Part shown: positions 39,965 through 40,000 of the stretch, piece by piece | How positions within the stretch are numbered: position 1 is the first letter of the stretch | Layout: every line of letters begins with the position of its first letter | DNA from: Theodoxus fluviatilis | Lineage: Eukaryota > Mollusca > Gastropoda > Cycloneritida > Neritidae | Reading direction: 5' to 3' | DNA length: 40,000 bases | Assembly (NCBI GenBank): GCA_034096865.1 | Contig: JAWQFJ010025708.1 | Location: 1 to 40,000, forward strand | Notes under the pieces: generated by a model | The model's database searches: none | Told to the model about the DNA's origin: nothing | The model's input: the letters and a program-made list of their open reading frames with translations, nothing else | Program-made: the position numbers and the translations under genes

Positions 39965-40000
39965 CCTGCCTACCTGCATACATGCATACATGCCTGCCTA
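39965..40000 (+). repeat. Continuation of the CTGC/ATAC minisatellite
   Basis: GCCTGCCTACCTGCATACAT and on to the end of the window, the same words as at 38575-39592. Confidence 0.95.

Overview
The window is eukaryotic nuclear DNA from an animal. GT-AG introns, several families of non-LTR retrotransposon, a U1-type zinc-finger gene and an unusually heavy load of micro- and minisatellites point to a lophotrochozoan, most likely a mollusc such as a gastropod. The phylum is inferred from genome style; no database search was possible. No rRNA, tRNA, CRISPR or bacterial-style gene is visible.

Layout. 1-3200 holds a 33-bp trinucleotide-derived minisatellite, then a very long (CA)n block followed by a (TG)n block. 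3219-4209 is a unit bounded by inverted repeats that carries a 10-bp and a 35-bp minisatellite. 4324-6010 holds the last coding exons of an unrecognised conserved gene. One exon is split by a 757-bp foldback transposon (4361-5117) flanked by a 5-bp target duplication. The element ends plus the duplication create GT and AG dinucleotides that would restore the reading frame if spliced. 6025-13440 is dominated by minisatellites (20, 76 and 42 bp) and simple repeats, with a microsatellite-split LINE tail at 8.9-9.7 kb. 13.4-18.5 kb is a graveyard of three LINE fragments, two on the minus strand and one on the plus strand, with diverged direct repeats around one of them. 18.5-20.0 kb contains short inverted repeats and a CCAAT-rich segment.

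20578-23209 is the 3' coding part of a three-finger U1/matrin-type C2H2 zinc-finger gene (ZNF346/ZNF385-like). It is followed by about 9.4 kb of T- and G-rich sequence that may be a very long 3' UTR, containing 28-, 80- and 50-bp tandem repeats. 33.0-33.6 kb is a (CT)n block. 34.2-35.5 kb is a second, decayed copy of the plus-strand LINE family enclosed by inverted repeats. 36.1-37.4 kb is a degenerate tandem repeat with an embedded 23/25-bp minisatellite. 38.6 kb to the end is a CTGC/ATAC-based minisatellite interrupted by a SINE/LINE-like tail.

The two host genes are both on the plus strand and have no visible functional link. The most interesting feature is the foldback element that may act as a newly born intron in the first gene.
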